Below the pieces are notes generated by a model, which did no database searches, was not told where the DNA came from, and was given only the letters and a program-made list of their open reading frames with translations. From positions 1-8,420 of the forward strand of contig DCCL01000127.1 of the NCBI GenBank assembly GCA_002313795.1: a stretch of DNA of 8,420 bases, written 5' to 3'. Source of the DNA: Faecalibacterium prausnitzii. GTDB lineage: Bacteria > Bacillota > Clostridia > Oscillospirales > Ruminococcaceae. The translations under genes and the position numbers were made by a program. Positions 1 to 6,800 of this stretch are shown in pieces (the stretch's first letter is position 1; each line of letters starts with the position of its first letter).

Positions 1-197
1 CAGAATTTTCGGTTCCAGCTAATGAAGCCCCACAAAACACCTTTCAATTTCTTTTCGCACCAGACCTTCCGAACCGTCAACGGAGTCTTGTACGATGAAA
101 GAGCCAACCGCCGCAATCGGAAACAAACACCAATAAGTCTCTTTTTCTCCGGAAGCAAACAAAAAGCCACCAGTCGCTGTCCGACTGGTGGCCTGTA
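1..197. other. Intergenic region left of the EAL-domain gene
   Basis: I could assign no gene here. Both strands stay open for about 60 codons or more: a plus-strand frame starts at 22 and runs through the terminator into the end of the EAL gene, and a minus-strand frame runs from 201 to 19 through the same hairpin. Neither frame has a recognisable domain or a good Shine-Dalgarno sequence, and both read through the terminator stem, so I treat them as non-coding. The only clear element is the terminator at 155-192. The 1-150 part could be the edge of a dispersed intergenic repeat or the tail of a neighbouring locus, but one copy does not show which. Confidence 0.5.
155..192 (-). terminator. Rho-independent terminator of the EAL-domain gene
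   Basis: A perfect 11-bp inverted repeat, GCCACCAGTCG (166-176) and CGACTGGTGGC (182-192), encloses a 5-nt loop. Read leftward, the stem is followed by TTTTTGTTTG, the expected U-tract. It starts 6 nt after the TGA stop of the minus-strand EAL gene, so it should end that transcript. On the plus strand no T-run follows the stem, so it should act mainly leftward. Confidence 0.88.
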
Positions 198-2315
198 TCA
201 CTTATTCCTTATATATTCCAGAAATTCTTTTTCCGGCATTGGCTTTGCATAATAGAAGCCCTGCACGGCATCGCATTTCAAGGCTTTGACGACATCCAGC
301 TGCTGCCTGGTCTCCACACCCTCAGCGACTACCTTCATGTCCAACAGCTTGGAAAGGGTGATGACCTGTTCGACCAGTGTCTTTCCTTTGCGCTGGCAGA
401 CATCATCGATGAGGCTTTTATCGATTTTGAGCGTACTGAACGGAAACTGGTTCAGACAGATCAGAGAAGAATACCCTGCGCCAAAATCATCGATGTGCAG
501 GACGAATCCTGCATCCGTCAGCTGGCCGGTGGTCGTCTTGATTCGGTTGTTATAAATCGCTGCCGATTCGGTCAGTTCAATGGGAACGCAGGAGTAGGGA
601 ATGCCGTTTTCCCGGACGATCTGGATATACCGCTGAGCAACATCCTGATGGAGAATGCTGGAGCGGGAGAGGTTGACCGAGATGGGAAGGAGCTCCGCTC
701 CTTCTTCCATCTTTTTTCTCTGGAATGCGCATACCTTGCGGAACACGTATTCATCCAGCTTGACGATGAGCCCGTCTTTTTCAAAAAGGGGAATGAAGTC
801 CGCCGGGGAGATCATGGATTTTTCGTCCTTTTTCCACCGGACGAGAGCTTCTGCGCCGACTACTTTCTCGGTCGCGATCTCAACCTTCGGCTGGTAGTAA
901 ACAACGAACTCCTGCCCTTCCAGTGCGGCCTCAAAGTCGTTTTCCATCATCTGGTCGTAGATCCGTTTGTGCGCCATCTCTTCGGTGTAGTAGGCTACAT
1001 CACAATCATAATTATCCACGATGGATTCTTCGGCCATCTGGGCATAATCACAGATGGCGGCGATCGGAAGGCTCTTATCGATGTTCTCATAGACACCGTA
1101 CTTCACCTTCCACCCCTTGATGGGCGAACGCTCTGCCATCTGGCGGATGGCATCTTTCAGCTTTTGCTGAAACTCCCTATCGTCGCCCCAGAACAGTCCC
1201 ACAAACGCAGCGCTTTCCTTTCGGGCAACCAATCCCTGCTTTGTTGCGTTGCTGTAGACGGATGCCACGCAGCAGAGCATCTCATCTGCCTTTCTGGTTC
1301 CGTAAATGTTCTGCAGCAGCTGGAAATCCTTGATTTTGGCTACGACCATCCGCATGGGAGTGTCCGGCTTGAACTTCAGGATTGTCTTCGCATAGTGCAG
1401 GAACGCCTGTTCGGTGTAAAGCCCGGTCAGTTCATCGTGTTCCACCGCTGCAAGCGTCAAGGCCGACTCTTTCAGCCGAATCACGTTGCCGACTCTTCCG
1501 CGGACGATGTCCGCATTGTACGGTTTCTTGATGAAATCGCTGGCCCCCAGGTTCAGGCAGTTCAGCTCTGCGCCTGTGTCTTCGCTGGCGGTGATGACGA
1601 TGATCGGGACCACCGACAGCTGATTATCCTCCTGCACTCGCATCAGAAACTCCGTGCCGTTGCAGACAGGCATCTGCATATCCAGCAGGACAACAGACAG
1701 CTCCTTGTAATGCTGTTCCAGCAGTTCGAACCCGATCTCTCCGTTTTCAGCCGTGAGGATCTCATACTTATCCTTCAGGATCGTGCACAGCATTTCCCGA
1801 TCCAAAAGGTTATCCTCTATGACCAGGATCTTTCGTTTCCCGCCGGCAATATCGGAATGTACGATTTTTTCCAGCTCGCTCCGTCTCACATCGGTGTCTT
1901 CGCTGGCAAAAGCAAACACGATCTGCTGAAAATTCTCCGCATCCCCGATCCGGGCGCACTTCATGTAGTAGTACAGCAATGCGCCATCCCGTTTGACCCG
2001 ATAGTGCACGGTAAACTGCGGCACCTGCCGGAGCTGTGCACAGACATGCTGCAGGTCCATTGCCGCCAGCATCTTCTTTTTATCTTCCGGACACACATTG
2101 ACTTCGATGTAGGTCTGCATGGCAGATTTATAGGGCTGCTTTTTGTGTAGGTCTTCCTTGATGCCCACTTCGTTCTCGTAGCGGTAGACCTCAACACTCC
2201 GGTCCTCTCGGTCCACCAGATAAATATTGCTGAAATCGCTTCCCAGGATATTGATGATGTCCGAGATCCCGAACGCCTCTTTCCTGTCTGTCTTTTTTTC
2301 AGAAATGCCTTCCAT
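198..2315 (-). CDS. Hybrid response regulator with degenerate GGDEF and EAL (c-di-GMP phosphodiesterase)
   Basis: A 705-aa cytoplasmic signalling protein predicted to hydrolyse the second messenger c-di-GMP to pGpG; no membrane segment is visible. Residues about 15-150 form an N-terminal sensor-like region, possibly PAS-like. Residues 161-285 are a receiver with acidic pair E167/D168, phospho-acceptor D212 (LLDMQMP), T242 and K264-P265. Residues about 286-445 are GGDEF-like: HDELTGLY is present, but the signature is ESAAF (367-371), so cyclase activity is unlikely. Residues about 455-705 are EAL: E489 (EALVRW), N548, E580 (ELTES), D609/D610 (DDFGAGYSS), K630, E665 and Q685 are all kept, so the hydrolase should be active. 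I place the start at 2315 because AAGGTGGTG lies 6 nt upstream. A longer frame reaches 2459, but its extra 48 codons look non-coding and run upstream of the likely -10 box. Phosphorylation of D212 by an unlinked histidine kinase probably controls the EAL output. Confidence 0.93.
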   Translation of the reverse strand: MEGISEKKTDRKEAFGISDIINILGSDFSNIYLVDREDRSVEVYRYENEVGIKEDLHKKQPYKSAMQTYIEVNVCPEDKKKMLAAMDLQHVCAQLRQVPQFTVHYRVKRDGALLYYYMKCARIGDAENFQQIVFAFASEDTDVRRSELEKIVHSDIAGGKRKILVIEDNLLDREMLCTILKDKYEILTAENGEIGFELLEQHYKELSVVLLDMQMPVCNGTEFLMRVQEDNQLSVVPIIVITASEDTGAELNCLNLGASDFIKKPYNADIVRGRVGNVIRLKESALTLAAVEHDELTGLYTEQAFLHYAKTILKFKPDTPMRMVVAKIKDFQLLQNIYGTRKADEMLCCVASVYSNATKQGLVARKESAAFVGLFWGDDREFQQKLKDAIRQMAERSPIKGWKVKYGVYENIDKSLPIAAICDYAQMAEESIVDNYDCDVAYYTEEMAHKRIYDQMMENDFEAALEGQEFVVYYQPKVEIATEKVVGAEALVRWKKDEKSMISPADFIPLFEKDGLIVKLDEYVFRKVCAFQRKKMEEGAELLPISVNLSRSSILHQDVAQRYIQIVRENGIPYSCVPIELTESAAIYNNRIKTTTGQLTDAGFVLHIDDFGAGYSSLICLNQFPFSTLKIDKSLIDDVCQRKGKTLVEQVITLSKLLDMKVVAEGVETRQQLDVVKALKCDAVQGFYYAKPMPEKEFLEYIRNK

Positions 2316-2321
2316 TGTTCT

Positions 2322-2330
2322 CACCACCTT
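2322..2330 (-). promoter_or_regulatory. Ribosome binding site fixing the EAL gene start at 2315
   Basis: On the minus strand AAGGTGGTG lies 6 nt before the ATG at 2315. The in-frame ATG at 2372 has AGGAAG directly against it, with no usable spacing. The ATG at 2459 is upstream of the candidate promoter. This makes 2315 the best start. Confidence 0.7.
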
Positions 2331-2436
2331 GCCACAAGGATCTTCTCTCGGTTTTCTTTTATTCTCATGCATCTTCCTGCCCGCCTGCTTTCCGGCAGCC
2401 GAAACCTCCGTGGATGTTCTTATCACAGTTATGGTT

Positions 2437-2442
2437 ATTATA
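2437..2442 (-). promoter_or_regulatory. Candidate -10 box for the EAL-domain gene
   Basis: A perfect TATAAT on the minus strand (2442 to 2437), about 120 nt before the chosen start codon. At 17-nt spacing the -35 position reads TGGCGC, a poor match, so an activator may be needed. The box lies within a 6-bp inverted repeat, AGTTAT/ATAACT with a 7-nt spacer (2428-2446), which could be an operator. Confidence 0.45.
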
Positions 2443-2525
2443 ACTCTTTTCCGATTCAAGCGCCAGACGAAATTTTGGCTGCATCGGTAGAAATTGCTTT
2501 CCGGTGCCCTCTCACCACGTTCCTA

Positions 2526-2554
2526 TTGCAGCTGCAGTTCCGGCATGGTATCAT
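2526..2554 (+). promoter_or_regulatory. Candidate sigma-A promoter for the UvrA2-like gene
   Basis: TTGCAG (2526-2531), a 17-nt spacer and TATCAT (2549-2554) resemble a vegetative promoter. It would start transcription near 2561, about 38 nt before the ATG at 2599. The ribosome binding site CAGGAG (2585-2590) sits 8 nt before the start. Confidence 0.5.
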
Positions 2555-2598
2555 AAATTCGAATCAAAATCACCCATAAAACAACAGGAGCTACTGTC

Positions 2599-5076
2599 AT
2601 GATCGATAAAATGCTCATTCGCGGGGCGAAAGTCCACAATCTGAAAAATATTGACGTCGATGTTCCTCTCGGAAAGATCGTCGGCATCGCAGGCGTATCC
2701 GGTTCCGGAAAATCCTCGCTGGCACTTGGCGTATTGTATGCAGAAGGCTCCCGCCGTTATCTGGAAGCACTCTCCACCTATACCCGCCGCCGGATGACCC
2801 AGGCTGCAAAGGCCAGCGTGGACGAGGTCTTATACGTTCCTGCTGCACTGGCCCTTCATCAGCGACCCGGCGTGCCCGGCATCCGCAGCACCTTCGGAAC
2901 GGGGACCGAGCTTCTGAATAGTCTGCGGCTCATGTACTCCCGTCTCGCCAGCCACCGCTGCCCCAACGGACATTATCTGAAGCCCTCCCTACTGGTGGCT
3001 GCGGGAAAAGAGCTGGTCTGCCCGGAATGCGGTGCCCACTTTTATGCGCCCTCTGCGGAAGAGCTTGCCTTCAACTCCCAGGGAGCCTGTCCCCGATGCA
3101 GCGGCACCGGCAGCGTCCGCACCGTAGATATGGCCGCGCTGGTGCCAGACGACTCCCTCACCATCGATGAGGGTGCTGTTGCGCCCTGGAACAGTCTGAT
3201 GTGGTCGCTGATGACCGATGTATGCCGGGAGATGGGCGTCCGCACCAATGTCCCCTTCCGGGACCTGACTGCGCAGGAAAAGGAGATCGTCTATCACGGC
3301 CCTGCGGAGAAAAAGCATATTTTCTACCACGCCAAGGGCTCCAATCAGGCGGGAGAACTGGACTTCACCTATTTCAACGCCGTTTACACCGTGGAGAATG
3401 CTCTCGCCAAGGTCAAGGACGAGAAGGGCATGAAGCGGGTGGAGAAATTCCTGAAAGAGGATGTATGCCCGGAATGCCACGGCACCCGCCTGTCTGCCGC
3501 AGCCCGGGCTCCCAGACTGCGGGGCATTTCGCTGGACGAAGCCTGCACCATGACGCTGTCTCAGCTGGTGGAGTGGGTGCAGGGCGTGCCGGGGAGTCTT
3601 CCGGAAGAGATGCGTCCCATGGCAGAGAGCATCTGTGCCGCATTTGAAAGCACGGCTAAGCGCCTGATGGACCTGGGACTGGGCTATCTGACCCTTGACC
3701 GTTCGGCCTCTACCCTTTCCACCGGCGAACGCCAGCGGATGCAGCTTGCCCGTGCCGTCCGCAACCGGACCACCGGCGTCCTCTATGTGCTGGACGAACC
3801 TTCCATCGGCCTGCACCCCTCCAACATCGTGGGCCTTACCGGCGTGATGCACGACCTTGTGGCCGACGGCAATTCCGTGATCCTTGTTGACCACGACACG
3901 CAGATCCTGAAAGAAGCCGACTGGGTCATTGAGATGGGCCCGGAAGCAGGCGCAAAGGGCGGCCACGTCATTGCCCAGGGGACCATCCCCGCCATCGAAG
4001 ATGACCCGGCCTCTCAAATCGGGCCGTTCCTTTCCGGCAGAGCAGAGACAAAACTGCGTCCGCGCATCGAAAAAGAAGCGCTGTTCCGGAACGGCAGGCT
4101 CCATCTGTCTACCTCTCAGATCCACACCGTGAAGCCCCTTGAAGTGGACATTCCAAAGGGACGTCTTACCGTCGTTACCGGTGTATCCGGGTCCGGCAAG
4201 ACCACCATGGTGCTGGAGAGCCTTGTCCCCGGGCTGGAAGCCTCCATCGCGGGCAGCGCTCTTCCGGCTCACATCCGCTCCGTCTCTGCGGAGGGCATCC
4301 AGCACGTCAAGCTTATCGATGCCACTCCCATCGGCATCAATGTCCGCTCTACAGTCGCCACCTATGCGGGCGTCCACGATGAGCTGCGGAAGCTGTACGC
4401 CAAATCGGACGACGCCAAAGAAAAGGGCTATAAGGCCAGTGATTTTTCTTACAACACCGGTTCCCTGCGCTGTCCCGGCTGTGACGGCACCGGCATCGTG
4501 AGCCTTGATGTACAGTTTCTTCCGGACGTCAACATTCCCTGCCCGGACTGCCGCGGCTCCCGCTACGCAAAAGCGGCCTATGATGTGAAGCTGACCAATA
4601 AAGAGGGCCGGTCGGCTTCCCTGCCGGAGCTCATGGACATGGATGTGAACTCTGCCATCGAGTTCTGCCGGAACCGGAAGACCGTCCGGCAGAAGCTGGA
4701 GATCCTCCGGCAGCTCGGCCTCGGCTATCTGACCCTCGGAGAGGAAACACCCAGTCTGTCCGGCGGCGAGGCCCAGCGTCTGAAACTGGCCAGCGAAATC
4801 GGCAGAACCCAGACTGACTCTGTTTTTGTGTTCGATGAGCCTTCCATCGGCCTGCACCCGCTGGACGTGCGGGTGCTCCTCGGCGTTTTTCAGGCGCTTC
4901 TGGACAACGGCGCGACAGTCATCGTCATTGAGCACGACCTCGATGTGATACGGAACGCTGATTACGTCATCGATATGGGACCGGGCGGCGGCGATGCCGG
5001 CGGTCAGATCGTAGCGACCGGAACACCGGAGGACATCAAAGCGAATCCGAACAGCATCACCGGCAGATACCTGTAA
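2599..5076 (+). CDS. uvrA: UvrA-like tandem ABC ATPase lacking the UvrB-binding domain (UvrA2 type)
   Basis: An 825-aa soluble tandem ABC ATPase of the UvrA family; housekeeping UvrA is about 940 aa. Half 1 has Walker A GVSGSGKSS (32-40), signature STLSTGERQR (371-380), Walker B LYVLDEPSIGLHP (395-407) and H-loop DHD (431-433). Half 2 has Walker A GVSGSGKTT (528-536), signature LSGGEAQR (720-727), Walker B VFVFDEPSIGLHP (742-754) and H-loop EHD (778-780). Zinc pairs are C141/C144 with C164/C167, C290/C293, and C625/C628 with C648/C651. From RLASHRCPNGH (115-125) the chain passes almost directly to the first zinc module, so the roughly 100-residue UvrB-binding domain of canonical UvrA is missing. 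The insertion region (about 170-290) is kept. Family knowledge links such paralogues (UvrA2, DrrC) to DNA-damage or DNA-drug tolerance, and recruiting UvrB in the usual way is unlikely. It is monocistronic by context. I expect a canonical uvrA elsewhere in the genome. Confidence 0.93.
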   Translation: MIDKMLIRGAKVHNLKNIDVDVPLGKIVGIAGVSGSGKSSLALGVLYAEGSRRYLEALSTYTRRRMTQAAKASVDEVLYVPAALALHQRPGVPGIRSTFGTGTELLNSLRLMYSRLASHRCPNGHYLKPSLLVAAGKELVCPECGAHFYAPSAEELAFNSQGACPRCSGTGSVRTVDMAALVPDDSLTIDEGAVAPWNSLMWSLMTDVCREMGVRTNVPFRDLTAQEKEIVYHGPAEKKHIFYHAKGSNQAGELDFTYFNAVYTVENALAKVKDEKGMKRVEKFLKEDVCPECHGTRLSAAARAPRLRGISLDEACTMTLSQLVEWVQGVPGSLPEEMRPMAESICAAFESTAKRLMDLGLGYLTLDRSASTLSTGERQRMQLARAVRNRTTGVLYVLDEPSIGLHPSNIVGLTGVMHDLVADGNSVILVDHDTQILKEADWVIEMGPEAGAKGGHVIAQGTIPAIEDDPASQIGPFLSGRAETKLRPRIEKEALFRNGRLHLSTSQIHTVKPLEVDIPKGRLTVVTGVSGSGKTTMVLESLVPGLEASIAGSALPAHIRSVSAEGIQHVKLIDATPIGINVRSTVATYAGVHDELRKLYAKSDDAKEKGYKASDFSYNTGSLRCPGCDGTGIVSLDVQFLPDVNIPCPDCRGSRYAKAAYDVKLTNKEGRSASLPELMDMDVNSAIEFCRNRKTVRQKLEILRQLGLGYLTLGEETPSLSGGEAQRLKLASEIGRTQTDSVFVFDEPSIGLHPLDVRVLLGVFQALLDNGATVIVIEHDLDVIRNADYVIDMGPGGGDAGGQIVATGTPEDIKANPNSITGRYL

Positions 5077-5108
5077 CAGCACTTTATCGCAAGTCAAAAA
5101 AAATCATC

Positions 5109-5158
5109 ACAGCATCGAAACGACCTGTTTGTGATATGCAATTCAACGTTGATGCTGT
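5109..5158. repeat. Imperfect inverted repeat in the uvrA2 3' region
   Basis: ACAGCATC (5109-5116) pairs with GATGCTGT (5151-5158). After a 2-nt bulge, AACG (5119-5122) pairs with CGTT (5147-5150), leaving a 24-nt loop. On the minus strand the stem is followed after 5 nt by a run of eight T, so it could catch leftward read-through past the main terminator. On the plus strand no T-run follows. Confidence 0.4.
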
Positions 5159-5220
5159 ATTAAAAAGTCGGATCGCTATAACAACACCTCGTATTTGATC
5201 TTCTTGTGCAGACAGCACGA

Positions 5221-5254
5221 AAAAGGCGGCTTCGAGAAATCGAAGCCGCCTTTT
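5221..5254. terminator. Bidirectional rho-independent terminator
   Basis: AAAAGGCGGCTTCGA (5221-5235) and its exact complement TCGAAGCCGCCTTTT (5240-5254) form a 15-bp perfect stem with a GAAA loop. Rightward it ends in TTTTATC and leftward in TTTTTCG, so it can terminate both strands. It lies 144 nt after the uvrA2 stop and 35 nt after the HAD gene stop, and probably serves both transcripts. Confidence 0.92.
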
Positions 5255-5289
5255 ATCAACTGTGGAAGTGGAAACTCATGGGAAAGATC

Positions 5290-5946
5290 TCAGTTTTCCA
5301 GCCAACTGTAATCAAATTCTGTAAAGTTGTGGATGTAGTGATCCGCACCCAGCCGGAGCAGCTCAGACCCGTCCGCCTTCTCTCCGACGGCTACGATACG
5401 GCCTGCGCCGTTTCGCTTCGCCAGAGTGATGGCTGTAACGCTGTCCTCGATGACCAGACATTCAGAAAACGGAACTCCCAGCCGCCGTGCAGCTTCCAGA
5501 TGCATCTCGCCTTTGTCGGCATAGCTTCCGTCGTCGTATACGACGTCCTGCTGTTTCAACCACTGACCGATCGGAAACGAGTCAAAGTAGAAATCAACAT
5601 TTGCCTTTATGGAAGCACTCGCCAGCGCAAACGGGATGCCGCGCTTCTGCAAGCCGCGCATCAACTCTTCAGCACCTGCTACGAGGTGTAAACTTGCGGG
5701 ATCCTGCCTGCACGCCTCACGGTACAGTTCCTCTTTCCGCTCCGAATACTGCTGCCGCTGCTCAGCCGTGAGCCACGGAGCCATATTCTTCAGGATGACA
5801 TCATTGCACGGACCGCAAATCTGTGCCGGGGTAAGAGGCTTTGTATCTTCGGGGTGCAGTTCACGATATATCTCTGACCACGCTTCCATGTGAAAGCGGG
5901 TATCAAAGAACATCGTCCCGTTAAAATCAAGAAGTACTGCGTGCAT
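5290..5946 (-). CDS. HAD-superfamily hydrolase, beta-phosphoglucomutase/phosphatase-like
   Basis: A 218-aa soluble HAD protein with an alpha-helical cap (subfamily I). Motif I is DFNGT: nucleophile D7 is kept, but the usual second Asp is N9. Motif II is S110 in ALASAS. The motif III lysine is probably K145, in DKGEMHLEAARRLGV; the proline of the common GKPxPD form is absent. Motif IV is E167-D168 in VIEDS. Members act on small phosphorylated metabolites, often sugar phosphates, as phosphatases or mutases. It lies 26 nt after the IID gene with no terminator between, so it is very likely the last cistron of the PTS operon. A role in removing or converting an accumulated sugar phosphate is inferred from that position. 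The ribosome binding site before the ATG at 5946 is weak (a lone GGA 7 nt upstream), so expression may be lower than, or coupled to, IID. The substrate cannot be named from sequence. Confidence 0.88.
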   Translation of the reverse strand: MHAVLLDFNGTMFFDTRFHMEAWSEIYRELHPEDTKPLTPAQICGPCNDVILKNMAPWLTAEQRQQYSERKEELYREACRQDPASLHLVAGAEELMRGLQKRGIPFALASASIKANVDFYFDSFPIGQWLKQQDVVYDDGSYADKGEMHLEAARRLGVPFSECLVIEDSVTAITLAKRNGAGRIVAVGEKADGSELLRLGADHYIHNFTEFDYSWLEN

Positions 5947-5972
5947 TGTAATTCCAGCTTAAAACTCAGGCA

Positions 5973-6800
5973 TTAAGCGAAGATGCCGAAGAATGCGCCG
6001 ACCAGACCGATGACCAGCAGCAGAGCGATGCAGGTGACGGGCTTCCAGTTCTTCTTTTTCATCAGGAAGTACAGGCCCAGAGTCAGTGCCAGGGGAATCA
6101 GCTTGGGCAGGACGCCGTCCAGAATGCTCTGGATCACGATGGGGCTGTCGCCGTTCTCAATGACGGTAGCAATGGTGGTGCCGCCGTAGTTGGAGGTTAG
6201 AGCACCAACGATGAAGACGCCCAGCATGGAAGCTGCACGAGTGAACTCCTTAGCGTTTGCAGTCAGGATGTCGATTGCCTTGGTGCCCAGGTTATAAGAC
6301 CAGTACATCAGAAAGAAGCGGCATGCAAACTGCACGATGTTGAAGATCAGCAGGAACAGGATGGGGCCAGCCAGCGAACCGTTGATGGCCATATTCGAGG
6401 TGATACCTGCGGTGATGGGAACCAGAGTGAACCAGAAGATAGCGTCGCCGATGCCGCCCAGGGGGCCCATAGCAGCGACACGCACGGCACGGATGGTGTC
6501 GATGTCAGCCTTCTGCTGCTCCAGAGAGAGGATGATGCCCATGACGAAGGTGACCAGGAACGGATGGGTGTTGAAGAACTCCAGGTTGTGCTCCATGGAG
6601 AGCTTCAGGTCATCCTCGTTGTCGGCGTGGATCTTCTCCAGGCCGGGCAGAATGCAGTACAGCCAGCCGGCAGCCTGCATACGCTCGTAGTTGAAAGATG
6701 CCTGCAGATTCAGGGAGCGGAACACCATCTTGTTCAGCGTAGCCTTATCCAAAGGCTGCGCGGGAGTCAGATTGTTGTAATGAGTTGCATTAGATGCCAT
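5973..6800 (-). CDS. agaE: PTS IID component, mannose/GalNAc family (AgaE-like)
   Basis: A 275-aa IID subunit of a mannose-type PTS permease; with IIC it forms the sugar-translocating complex in the cytoplasmic membrane. Family marks include FRSLNLQASFNYERMQ (27-42), EFFNTHP (74-80) and GPLGGIGDAIFWFTL (112-126). The C-terminus has hydrophobic stretches near 190-205, 230-248 and 256-275, ending in FFGIFA. From memory the closest match is E. coli AgaE, the N-acetylgalactosamine IID, more than ManZ. I start it at 6800 (MASNATHY): GGAGG lies 11 nt upstream and this gives the normal family length. The open frame continues 32 codons further to 6896, but that extension lies inside the IIC gene and looks like antifamily sequence. 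The gene overlaps the IIC end by 11 nt, which suggests translational coupling. The HAD gene follows 26 nt later. The exact sugar is uncertain. Confidence 0.92.
   Translation of the reverse strand: MASNATHYNNLTPAQPLDKATLNKMVFRSLNLQASFNYERMQAAGWLYCILPGLEKIHADNEDDLKLSMEHNLEFFNTHPFLVTFVMGIILSLEQQKADIDTIRAVRVAAMGPLGGIGDAIFWFTLVPITAGITSNMAINGSLAGPILFLLIFNIVQFACRFFLMYWSYNLGTKAIDILTANAKEFTRAASMLGVFIVGALTSNYGGTTIATVIENGDSPIVIQSILDGVLPKLIPLALTLGLYFLMKKKNWKPVTCIALLLVIGLVGAFFGIFA

Larger units (their letters stand above)
5077..5289. other. Intergenic region between convergent genes
   Basis: This stretch separates the UvrA2-like gene from the PTS/HAD operon. It holds an imperfect hairpin (5109-5158) and the strong bidirectional terminator at 5221-5254. 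I see no ORF with a ribosome binding site. Confidence 0.6.

Noticed and set aside
19..201. A 60-codon minus-strand frame
   Set aside because: It begins inside the EAL gene end and translates through the terminator hairpin, with no ribosome binding site.
22..252. A 76-codon plus-strand frame
   Set aside because: It reads through the terminator into the antisense of the EAL gene, with no ribosome binding site and no recognisable domain.
495..2150. A 551-codon open frame on the plus strand opposite the EAL-domain gene
   Set aside because: It is antisense to a gene with clear receiver and EAL motifs; its composition (His- and Leu-rich) is typical of a shadow frame.
2367..2579. Small plus-strand frame in the EAL/uvrA2 intergenic region
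   Set aside because: No Shine-Dalgarno sequence; it overlaps the candidate promoters of both flanking genes.
2989..5097. A 702-codon open frame on the minus strand opposite the UvrA2-like gene
   Set aside because: It is fully antisense to a well-supported tandem ABC protein, has no known motif and arises from GC-rich third codon positions.
5206..5691. A 161-codon plus-strand frame over the HAD gene
   Set aside because: It is antisense to the HAD gene and starts across the bidirectional terminator.
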